NCBI GenBank assembly: GCA_016717285.1 | Contig: JADKFU010000005.1 | Location: 1,596,501 to 1,660,500 of the forward strand | Length of the DNA: 64,000 bases | Origin: Chitinophagaceae bacterium | GTDB lineage: Bacteria > Bacteroidota > Bacteroidia > Chitinophagales > UBA10324 | Direction of reading: 5' to 3' | Part shown: positions 18,890 through 25,943 of the stretch, piece by piece | Numbering within the stretch: the stretch's first letter is position 1 | Layout: each line of letters starts with the position of its first letter | The notes under the pieces: generated by a model | The model's input: the letters and a program-made list of their open reading frames with translations, nothing else | Database searches by the model: none | What the model was told of the DNA's origin: nothing | Position numbers and translations under genes: made by a program

Positions 18890-20143
18890 TCAAAAATAAG
18901 AAGACACTCCAAAAATAATTCCGCCAGTCGTTGCCGGAGGATTACCAATTATATCCTGTTGTTTCAAGTATCGGTAGTTCAACCGCAAAACAGTTTGCGC
19001 TGTCGGTCTGAAACTTATCGCCGGCATAATACTCCACACATCATCCGCAATATTGTCGCCGGTGTCTTCAAATTCTCCGATGTTCCAGTCTACATATTCC
19101 AATCGCATGGCAATGTTGAGTGTTGCATCTTCCCACCCTAATATTTTTGTTTTTAAAACAGGTTGCACTATATCCATGAAACCTCCTTGTTGTTTTGTTC
19201 CGAATTGCTCAAAATAATCATCCGGCACCTGCACAAATACCCATGCCCACTCTGCAATAATTTTTGTGTCAATTTTTGGAAGGGTGGTGTTGAAGTCAAT
19301 ATCTATCACATCGCTCCTTCGCTTTTCATCAATGATTGCTCCGTCTTCCCGCCATTTGTTATAAACGCCACCCATCCACGAAATTCCTAATTCCCCGATT
19401 TTAGTATTTCGCACTGCTAATTTTCCTGTAAGCAGCGGCTCACCGCTGTTGCTGGTTACAAACCTCGCAGAGTTTTCATTTGCGTGAGGCAAATATGTTT
19501 TGTTTAGATCGTTGTCAATAATTGTATTGTCTAATCCGCCTGTGAGATAAAATTCATATCCAAACATCCAATCATTGGAATAGTGTTTTCCATAAAGTCC
19601 GAAACCTGTATTGCTGAAAGTGGCAGGTAACATTTGCGTCATGGCAATTGGCCGGTCGGTGAATTCCCATTTAGGTCCGTCATGATTTTGATTGAAGCTG
19701 CCGATCGGGTTCAGAATTATGCCACCCCGCAGGTTCAGTAACGGATGAAACTCAAAATCAATTGCTGCAAATTCAATTTCTATTTCCATGGGATTTCCTT
19801 CCAACTCTTCATCCTTATCATGTTCAAATTCTATTTCCGAAAGAAATTTAATTCTTTTTGAAACTGAAGAAGCGATGAATAAACTCAATCTGCGAAATTG
19901 AAATTCATGTCCGTCAGAAACACCATCTGTTCCAAGATGCTGATAGTTGAATTCTAAATAGCCGCCAAGGGAAACCGGCAGCTTATTTATTTTCAGAAAC
20001 GGACGGTTGTACAACTCATCCATGCTCATGGTTGTATTCGTGGTGTCTTTTTCAACACGTTTTAAAAGAGAAGAATCAATCTGTGCAGAAGAAATTCGTG
20101 CAACAGACAGCAGGAGGATTATGAGCTTTAGTTTTATTTTCAT
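18890..20143 (-). CDS. Outer-membrane porin-like beta-barrel protein
   Basis: 417 residues with a signal peptide (1-20, ending ISSAQ) followed by strand-rich sequence with alternating hydrophobicity and a C-terminal aromatic residue (SSYF), as expected for an outer-membrane beta-barrel. Segments such as GGYLEFNYQH, FQFRRLSLFI and LRGGIILNPIGSFNQNHDGP resemble phosphate-selective (OprO/OprP-like) porins. The start overlaps the stop of the Rieske gene by 4 bp (ATGA), so the two are translationally coupled. Likely brings a substrate or ion to the periplasmic redox proteins encoded with it; the substrate is not readable. Confidence 0.78.
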   Translation of the reverse strand: MKIKLKLIILLLSVARISSAQIDSSLLKRVEKDTTNTTMSMDELYNRPFLKINKLPVSLGGYLEFNYQHLGTDGVSDGHEFQFRRLSLFIASSVSKRIKFLSEIEFEHDKDEELEGNPMEIEIEFAAIDFEFHPLLNLRGGIILNPIGSFNQNHDGPKWEFTDRPIAMTQMLPATFSNTGFGLYGKHYSNDWMFGYEFYLTGGLDNTIIDNDLNKTYLPHANENSARFVTSNSGEPLLTGKLAVRNTKIGELGISWMGGVYNKWREDGAIIDEKRRSDVIDIDFNTTLPKIDTKIIAEWAWVFVQVPDDYFEQFGTKQQGGFMDIVQPVLKTKILGWEDATLNIAMRLEYVDWNIGEFEDTGDNIADDVWSIMPAISFRPTAQTVLRLNYRYLKQQDIIGNPPATTGGIIFGVSSYF

Positions 20144-20580
20144 TGCAAGGATATTCTTAGTTGATTGTTTTCAATGGTGACTGGAAAAGTTTTTAGATTT
20201 TCTGTTGCCGGCGAGTTTGATACTTTCCCGGTGTTGCTGAATTCACTTCCGTGTGCAGGGCATTGCAGCCTATCGCCAAACACCTGCAACTCTGCGCCCT
20301 GGTGTGTGCAGCGCATCCATAAGGCGGTGTAATTTTTTTCATCAAGCCTGTAAATGCAAATCGGGTATTGAAGTGAATCATTTTGCACTACCAGGTATTT
20401 TTTGAATTGCGGCAACTCATTTTTTAGTAGTTGGAATTCAGCCAATGGAATGATTAAATCGGAACCGGAAATATTTGCGGTGATATGATGGGTTGTTCCG
20501 CAACTTTCTAAAAAAGCTGAAAGTGCCAAACCACTTATGCAAGCCAGGCAGGAAGTTTTTATGAAATCTCTGCGTTGCAT
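20140..20580 (-). CDS. Rieske [2Fe-2S] lipoprotein
   Basis: 146 residues. The N-terminus has a Tat-like RRDFIK motif and a lipobox ending LESC (Cys27), so it is probably a folded, lipid-anchored periplasmic protein. The Rieske cluster ligands are complete: CTH (Cys91, His93) and CPAH (Cys107, His110). It is small and single-domain, like ferredoxin-type Rieske proteins rather than bc1 subunits, and no cytochrome b is nearby. It lies 1 bp after the di-heme gene and overlaps the porin gene by 4 bp. Probably passes electrons to or from the di-heme protein. Confidence 0.88.
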   Translation of the reverse strand: MQRRDFIKTSCLACISGLALSAFLESCGTTHHITANISGSDLIIPLAEFQLLKNELPQFKKYLVVQNDSLQYPICIYRLDEKNYTALWMRCTHQGAELQVFGDRLQCPAHGSEFSNTGKVSNSPATENLKTFPVTIENNQLRISLQ

Positions 20581-20581
20581 G

Positions 20582-21799
20582 TTATAATGATTTCAGAAAT
20601 TTAAGGAGCGCATCTTTATCCGGTTGTGAAAGATCCATGAAGCGTGTTGCACTCACTTCTGCTTCGCCGCCATGCATTAATATGGCGTCTTCAATCGAAA
20701 GTGCCCTGCCATCATGCATCAAAAATAAGTTGCCACCTTGCGCATCTCCTGCCAGGCCCAGTCCCCACAATGGTGTTGTTCTCCACTCCGATGGTTTCGC
20801 GGTTCCTTCTGTGTAATGATCATTCAATCCTACGCCCATATCATGCACCAACAGATCAGTATAAGGATGAAACTCTTGATAGGAAAGCGGTTCAATAGGA
20901 GAGAATCCGGTTTTCAACGTCTGCCGGTGACAACTTTCACACCCAATGTTTATGAAAATATTCTTTCCTGAAACAACTTGAGCGTCATTTTGATCACGTT
21001 GTATAGGTGCCTGTAATCCTTGCAGGTAAAAAACAGTTGCATTCACACTTGCGTCAGAAATTTCAGGATCGGCAGTTTGCACAGGGTTCAGGCCTGACAA
21101 ATAATTAAATGGATTATTAGGAAGAAAAGAAGTGGTGACACCAATATCCTGGTTGAAGGCCTGCACGGTTTGTTGATGTAAATTATAAGTACTTGCTTTT
21201 CTTCCGAAACGGCAGATATATTTTCCGCCTTTTGAAACGGCATCCGGAAACGGTATAACATAATCCGGAATCGTATTCCAATTAGGATGCCCTCGCACAC
21301 CATCCGGATGGGTGATGTTTGCTTCTGCCATGGCAATAATATCAGCATCGGATACCAATTCAAGAAAACCCACGCCACTTGCAATAGGAGCCGTAAATTT
21401 TGATGAAGTGGCTCCTGCAGGAATTTCTTCAGGTGAATGACCTTGTATTGCGCGGTTTTGCAATTGAGGTCCGCCCATGGCTAAAAACCGGTTGCCTGCA
21501 GTATCGGGTTGCCCGAATCTTGTTAAGATGGTGAAAAGATGTCCGCGATTATCTCCGGCATGACAACTTCCGCAACTGGTGGCAACGAAAACGGGACCCA
21601 GTCCTGTTTCAGTATGATACACTTCATCAAACTCACCTGCGCCTTCATTAAAGAGTTTGTATTGTGCACTAGTCATTCCGTCAAGAGGCGCATCCATTAC
21701 TGTATCTGCGACAGGTGCAGCAGGTTCTAATTTAGTGCAGGAATACACGGCCAATGCCATCAGGCCGGGCAAAAGGAAAAGGAGAAGCTTAGGTTTCAT
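20582..21799 (-). CDS. Di-heme oxidoreductase (DHOR/DUF1111-type) c-type cytochrome lipoprotein
   Basis: From ATG 21799, 405 residues. Lipobox AVYSC (Cys21), then two c-type heme sites: CGSCH (76-80) and CESCH (287-291), with sequences such as LYNL-type HQQTVQAFNQDIGV and a C-terminal LMHDGRALSIEDAI stretch typical of the DHOR family, which is distantly related to MauG/cytochrome c peroxidase. The longer frame from 21823 hides the signal peptide, so 21799 is preferred. Second gene of the operon after the AraC regulator and 1 bp before the Rieske gene. Role inferred as periplasmic electron transfer or oxidation of an unknown substrate. Confidence 0.85.
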   Translation of the reverse strand: MKPKLLLFLLPGLMALAVYSCTKLEPAAPVADTVMDAPLDGMTSAQYKLFNEGAGEFDEVYHTETGLGPVFVATSCGSCHAGDNRGHLFTILTRFGQPDTAGNRFLAMGGPQLQNRAIQGHSPEEIPAGATSSKFTAPIASGVGFLELVSDADIIAMAEANITHPDGVRGHPNWNTIPDYVIPFPDAVSKGGKYICRFGRKASTYNLHQQTVQAFNQDIGVTTSFLPNNPFNYLSGLNPVQTADPEISDASVNATVFYLQGLQAPIQRDQNDAQVVSGKNIFINIGCESCHRQTLKTGFSPIEPLSYQEFHPYTDLLVHDMGVGLNDHYTEGTAKPSEWRTTPLWGLGLAGDAQGGNLFLMHDGRALSIEDAILMHGGEAEVSATRFMDLSQPDKDALLKFLKSL

Positions 21800-21888
21800 T
21801 GGAGGAAAGGATATAGTGCGCAAAGATGTGAAGATTGCGGTCTGTGGATGTTATTCAAAGTGGAAAATCTGTAACCCAAAAGGGAAAA

Positions 21889-22647
21889 TTAATTCCGCGG
21901 CAATTCACTGGGGAAAACTCCTGTTAGTTTTTTGAAAGCCGCGCTGAAGTTGCCTGCACTTGAAAATCCGATTTCATTGGCAATCTGCGAAACGGAATTA
22001 CCTGTAGTGGTGAGCAATAGTTTGGCCTTCAGCATTCTTTGTTCCTGCACAAAATCGTAAACAGTGCTTCCGAATAATTCTTTAAATCCTTTTTTCAGAT
22101 AGCATTGATTGATTCCTGTTTGTAGCGCCAATGCGGGAATGGTGGGCGGACTGTTTAAACTATTCAAGATGATTTTCCTGGCTTCGAAAAGTTTCTCTTT
22201 CTCCATAGGACGAGCGAGAAATTTACAGGAGTCGCAACCGGTTTGTGTTGATGTACTACATTTTTGAAAACATAGCAGGAGCGCGAGTGCTTTGCTTTCG
22301 AGAAACATATTCCGGAAAGCTCCCTGCAGTTTGCAGGTTAGAATTTCATGGAGCAGCAATTGACTGTTGCAACAAATCTCGTGTTGCTGGTATTCTGAAA
22401 ATTCTTCTATCGGGAAAGTGTGATCATTAACTGAAAAAGCTTGCAGGTACTTATTATTGAAAATAAAATTGATTTCGTAAGCAGGAGCAGATCCTTCCAT
22501 ATCCATATTGCAATCAGTTCCTGAAAACAGGCAGGTTAGGGAAATGCTTTGATTATTACGTTTGAGAAAAGAGGTGTTCCCGACTCTTTCCGACATGGAA
22601 TCAAGTTGAAAATGCAGGCCGTCTCTTATTTGCTGTTTCACAATCAC
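21889..22647 (-). CDS. AraC-family transcriptional regulator (PchR-like)
   Basis: 252 residues. N-terminal sensory half (about 1-145) without a recognised fold, rich in cysteine (CNS, CFQKC, CDSC at about 95-142), then a double helix-turn-helix AraC domain (about 150-250) with LKKGFKELFGSTVYDFVQEQRM and IANEIGFSSAGNFSAAFKKLTG. The overall layout resembles PchR-type regulators of siderophore or iron genes. It is 89 bp upstream of the di-heme gene on the same strand, and a perfect palindrome sits 16 bp upstream of its start. The cysteines could sense metal or redox state; that is inference. Confidence 0.83.
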   Translation of the reverse strand: MIVKQQIRDGLHFQLDSMSERVGNTSFLKRNNQSISLTCLFSGTDCNMDMEGSAPAYEINFIFNNKYLQAFSVNDHTFPIEEFSEYQQHEICCNSQLLLHEILTCKLQGAFRNMFLESKALALLLCFQKCSTSTQTGCDSCKFLARPMEKEKLFEARKIILNSLNSPPTIPALALQTGINQCYLKKGFKELFGSTVYDFVQEQRMLKAKLLLTTTGNSVSQIANEIGFSSAGNFSAAFKKLTGVFPSELPRN

Positions 22648-22663
22648 GCCGCAAATTAATGGT

Positions 22664-22684
22664 TATTTAGAATAGTTCTAAATA
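22664..22684. promoter_or_regulatory. Perfect palindromic operator upstream of AraC operon
   Basis: Arms TATTTAGAA and TTCTAAATA separated by TAG. It lies 16 bp upstream of the AraC start. The form TTTAGA...TCTAAA resembles metal-dependent repressor (iron-box) sites, as an inference from pattern only. It could also affect the divergent gene at 22848. Confidence 0.7.
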
Positions 22685-22847
22685 GTTGCGGTGGAAAGTT
22701 TATTGTGGAATTTTCAATTGTATAAATTCCATTTGATTTGAATTCGAATTGAATCGTTATTCTCCACGTTCATAATTCCACCTGAACAATTAATAAATAC
22801 ACACCTGATATTCCTACTTTAGCCGCTAAATTGAAAAAGAACCGCTC

Positions 22848-23567
22848 GTGAAAGTCAGTCTATTCATTCCGTGTTTTGTAGATCAGTTATATCCGCAAAC
22901 CGCTTTTAACATGGTGAAAATTTTGGAAAAGGTGGGCTGTGATGTGCATTACAATCCTTCACAAACCTGTTGCGGTCAACCGGCGTTTAATGCTGGTTTC
23001 TGGAATGAGTCCCGAACGGTCTGCGAGAAATTCATCCACGATTTTTCGGATTATAATTATGTTGTAGCACCCAGTGGCAGTTGCGTGGGCTTTGTCCGTA
23101 ATTTCTATTCCGATCTTTTTGATAATTCCGCTTTGCACAACGAATGCAAGCAATTGCAGAAGAACACATACGAATTCACCGAGTTCCTGGTGAAAGTGAT
23201 GAATGTTACCGATCTGGGTGCTTCACTCAACGGTGTTGGAACCTATCACGATGCCTGCGGTGCATTGCGCGAATGCAAAATAAAGGAAGAGCCGCGCACA
23301 CTGCTTGCGAATGTAAAAGGATTGCAACTCAATGAAATGACGGACTGCGAAACCTGTTGCGGATTCGGTGGCACTTTCGCGGTAAAATTCCCCGATATAT
23401 CTGCGGCGATGGCAGAACAGAAAATGACCAACTCACTTGCCAGCGGTGCCGACTATATTATTTCCACCGATATCTCCTGCCTGATGCATGTGGATGGCTA
23501 CATTAAAAAGCATAATGCATCGATTAAAACTATGCACATAGCTGATGTGCTGGCTTCCGGATGGTAA
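22848..23567 (+). CDS. LutA/YkgE-type (Fe-S) cysteine-rich protein
   Basis: 239 residues with two CCG domains: the repeated ligand sets ending TCCGQ (Cys41-Cys42) and TCCGFGG (Cys169-Cys170), plus Cys9, Cys78, Cys136 and Cys210 in the usual positions. This is the architecture of LutA, one of three subunits of the iron-sulfur L-lactate oxidation complex LutABC. Starts at GTG 22848; no ATG lies in a better position. Neither lutB nor lutC is adjacent, so the partner must be elsewhere or differ. TACTTTAG at 22815-22822 is a possible -7 element. Confidence 0.85.
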   Translation: MKVSLFIPCFVDQLYPQTAFNMVKILEKVGCDVHYNPSQTCCGQPAFNAGFWNESRTVCEKFIHDFSDYNYVVAPSGSCVGFVRNFYSDLFDNSALHNECKQLQKNTYEFTEFLVKVMNVTDLGASLNGVGTYHDACGALRECKIKEEPRTLLANVKGLQLNEMTDCETCCGFGGTFAVKFPDISAAMAEQKMTNSLASGADYIISTDISCLMHVDGYIKKHNASIKTMHIADVLASGW

Positions 23568-23582
23568 TGGGAATTGAAGGCT

Positions 23583-23643
23583 TAACATATAAAGATTAAA
23601 TCGCTGCTCCGCTTCTTTGCGCGCGTTTAATCCTTATATGTTA
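23583..23643. repeat. Large hairpin: 18-bp arms, 25-nt loop
   Basis: Arms 23583-23600 and 23626-23643 pair at 17 of 18 positions (TAACATATAAAGATTAAA type), with a loop that contains CTTCTTTGCGCGCG. Read on the minus strand it is bounded by GGCTAAC and GTTAAGCC; GTTAAGC fits the integron attC R' consensus GTTRRRY, while GGCTAAC misses the RYYYAAC consensus by one base. It could instead be a bidirectional transcription stop between convergent genes. Confidence 0.7.
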
Positions 23644-23649
23644 GCCGCA
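23640..23649. repeat. Left member of 10-bp inverted repeat pair bracketing orphan gene
   Basis: GTTAGCCGCA here is the exact reverse complement of TGCGGCTAAC at 24644-24653. The pair encloses about 1 kb with a single gene. Confidence 0.75.
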
Positions 23650-23692
23650 TGTGCTACTGTCCGTCCGAAGATGTGTCGTTTCAAATTTGCAG

Positions 23693-24583
23693 TCATTTGG
23701 GTAGAGAGTTTGAAAGTTTATCCATTTCAAGAGGTTCGCAAAATTTCTCTGTCTGATATTCTAATTTTAGTCCGTTGAAAGCATCCTTTACTTTTTCTGA
23801 ATTTGTCGGATGAATGATTTTGGAGTCGTTAAAATCGTAGCTGTCAAAATATGTCCCGAAGTTTTTAATAATTGTGCTGTATGGAACTATGCCAGCTTCT
23901 TTAACAGTCCTGAATAATTTTTTGTAGTCCTTTGTTACTAAAACATAGTCAACTGAGGGTAAAACAATTGGTAAATGTTCTGACCAAATTGTAAGTGAAA
24001 TAGCTTCTCCTGTGTCTTTACGCTTCATAAAAAACACTTTTGGAACGAAGTAAGCATCTCCAAGTGTGTCTTGCATCTCATTTCTGCGGAAATTAAATTC
24101 CCATAATTTGTCAGACCTGTCAAGAGGAAAAAAACTAAAATTAAACTCGTTGAAGTGGTCTACACTCTGTCGCAAGTTTGTAATTGACCAGTTTTCAAAA
24201 AGTGTCGATGCGTCAACCTTCAATGGATTGTCAGGGTCGGTTTGCGATTGAGGATTTAGGATGAACAAATCAAGGTCAGTTACAAATTTGTCAACGAACT
24301 TGAAAGCCTCCAAGCCAAAGAAATTTGGTCGGAGAAAATTAAGATTGAATGTAAAATGTGTATTGTCAAAATCCTCAAAACTTTCATATAACTCAATTGC
24401 TTCGGGGTCGTCCTCTGGTTCGTTGTGATTGATAAAAAAGTAAACCCTTGTGTCTTCGTTATCAAAGAACCACTGATTACTTTCTTCTGTTGGTGTAACT
24501 AAATTCTTGGTTAAGTAATCACCAATTTCCTGTTCAGAAAGTTGTCGTCCCTTGCGTTTATAGAAGTATAAGTCGTAGCTCAT
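23693..24583 (-). CDS. Hypothetical protein, cassette-like orphan
   Basis: 296 residues opening MSYDLYFYKRKGRQL. Cytoplasmic, acidic and rich in Phe, Asn and Asp; no signal peptide, membrane segment or catalytic motif seen. The opening resembles a group of uncharacterised proteins I cannot tie to a function. Base composition looks more AT-rich than its neighbours. The gene has its own short intergenic flanks ending in 10-bp inverted repeats, which makes it look like a unit inserted between the lutA-like gene and the coiled-coil pair. Confidence 0.7.
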   Translation of the reverse strand: MSYDLYFYKRKGRQLSEQEIGDYLTKNLVTPTEESNQWFFDNEDTRVYFFINHNEPEDDPEAIELYESFEDFDNTHFTFNLNFLRPNFFGLEAFKFVDKFVTDLDLFILNPQSQTDPDNPLKVDASTLFENWSITNLRQSVDHFNEFNFSFFPLDRSDKLWEFNFRRNEMQDTLGDAYFVPKVFFMKRKDTGEAISLTIWSEHLPIVLPSVDYVLVTKDYKKLFRTVKEAGIVPYSTIIKNFGTYFDSYDFNDSKIIHPTNSEKVKDAFNGLKLEYQTEKFCEPLEMDKLSNSLPK

Positions 24584-24621
24584 AAATGGTCTTTCTGTTT
24601 CTTTTTTACTTGTCTCTTTGA

Positions 24622-24653
24622 GTTAGCACTGTCGTCAAAGCATTGCGGCTAAC
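24622..24653. repeat. Right inverted-repeat site of the cassette-like segment
   Basis: Contains GTTAGC (24622-24627) and TGCGGCTAAC (24644-24653), which can pair as GTTAGC/GCTAAC around a 20-nt loop. The second element matches 23640-23649 in reverse complement. Confidence 0.65.
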
Positions 24654-24656
24654 AAG

Positions 24657-25232
24657 TTAGTTAGTCGCCAGTAACACGAGGGTAGTCGCGAGGATAAAGC
24701 CGACTCCAAATCCGATTGCACCGCCCACCGCACCAAACAACCATTTCTTCTTTTCAGACTTCTTCACCATTTCCTGCACCTCAGTGAGGTTGGTTTGCGC
24801 AAGGCTTATGGAATGTTGGATGGAGTCGAGATTGGTATTGATGCTTTGTAGTTTTTTATTCGCATTGTTTACCAACAGCTTCGAAGAATCAGATAACTGA
24901 TGGTAATAGATACCGAGTGTATCGAATTCTCTTCGTTGATCCTCCGCATGTTCTTTATAAATGGAAAGAAACTGATCAACCGAATCATAAAATGAAGAAA
25001 GACTGTTGCTTTGTTGCTGGTATTCCAGATAAGAAGCATGGAGCAAGTGGAAAGTTGCTTTGTTCAACAAGTATATGGTATCGCAAGAAACATTTATTGT
25101 TTCACCGGCCACCCGAAGCAAGGCCCTGTAAGAACTATCATTGCAGAAAGGGTCAGGCGTGTCCTGTGCTAATGAAGCGCGCGGAATGGCGAATAAAGAA
25201 AGCAACAGGAAGACAACCTTTTTAATTTGCAT
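24657..25232 (-). CDS. Exported coiled-coil protein with C-terminal membrane anchor
   Basis: From ATG 25232, 191 residues: signal peptide (about 1-22, ending ASLAQ), a domain with two cysteines (FCNDSS and VSCDTI), a long helical region rich in Gln, Ser, Asp and Leu (about 60-160, coiled-coil type), a basic KKSEKKK patch and a final glycine-rich membrane helix (GAVGGAIGFGVGFILATTLVLL). The chosen start overlaps the stop of the upstream gene by 11 bp. Partner of that gene; function unknown. Confidence 0.68.
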   Translation of the reverse strand: MQIKKVVFLLLSLFAIPRASLAQDTPDPFCNDSSYRALLRVAGETINVSCDTIYLLNKATFHLLHASYLEYQQQSNSLSSFYDSVDQFLSIYKEHAEDQRREFDTLGIYYHQLSDSSKLLVNNANKKLQSINTNLDSIQHSISLAQTNLTEVQEMVKKSEKKKWLFGAVGGAIGFGVGFILATTLVLLATN

Positions 25233-25632
25233 TAGAAAGCTGATAATGTGAAGTATCAATAATTATGACCGGCCAGGAAGTTCTTTTGTTTTGATTGAGT
25301 TGATTTTTAAAGACCTCATAGCTTTGCTGGGAAGCACTGATCTTTCTTAAAAAATCATTTTCCCGGCGGTTGCGGGAGGCTTCCAGCATTGACACGTTAT
25401 AGTCATCTGCTTTAACGAGTTGTGCATAGGAGTCCACATCAGATTGAAGATTACTGATGAGTGTTTGTGAAGAATGAATACGTTCCTGTGCACTGTCAAG
25501 CATCACTTTGGTGGAATCAAGCTTTGCCATGATCTGTTTAATTCCGGGATCCTTTTTAAAATAATTCATAATAACTACACCAAGGATCACAATACCGCAG
25601 ATAGTAAGAATCTTTTTAGTCCTTGAATCCAT
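25222..25632 (-). CDS. Membrane-anchored coiled-coil protein
   Basis: 136 residues: one N-terminal membrane helix (about 8-24), then a helical region with heptad character (about 32-115) and a short hydrophobic tail (PVIIIDTSHYQL). It overlaps the next gene, which also has a membrane segment and a coiled coil, so the two probably act together across the inner membrane. The layout recalls paired membrane coiled-coil proteins such as spanins, but no phage genes are nearby and this is only a shape similarity. Confidence 0.68.
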   Translation of the reverse strand: MDSRTKKILTICGIVILGVVIMNYFKKDPGIKQIMAKLDSTKVMLDSAQERIHSSQTLISNLQSDVDSYAQLVKADDYNVSMLEASRNRRENDFLRKISASQQSYEVFKNQLNQNKRTSWPVIIIDTSHYQLSNAN

Positions 25633-25943
25633 TCCAGCGCATTATGAAGGTGAATATAATTCATTATTCCAATAGTTATACGGGTCACATTTAAATTATG
25701 CGTGCGTTAAGATCTTACCACAAGCGTATCTGTCCGGGTAATTTTTTTGCATAAGAGCCTGATCAATATGCCTGATGTATTGTTGTATGGAAAAAAATAG
25801 ATCGGCGATAAAATTAACGTTGCTACGTGACGATTTGAAATGGAAACAATTTTGGAGAATAAAAGAACATCCCCGCCGGGCTGTAATCATACCTGACTGC
25901 CCTGCTTCTTTCAGGATAGAAGTGTTGCATTCGTCAGAAATAC
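25633..25943. other. Intergenic region without recognised feature
   Basis: Convergence of nothing obvious: short frames here (both strands) lack family character and one runs into the next gene. No hairpin terminator or repeat member seen. Confidence 0.5.

Noticed and set aside
23583..24653. A definite integron cassette
   Set aside because: One end misses the attC consensus and no integrase is seen. Kept only as a cassette-like candidate.
24657..25632. Phage lysis spanin pair
   Set aside because: Only the membrane-plus-coiled-coil shape agrees; there are no holin, endolysin or structural phage genes.
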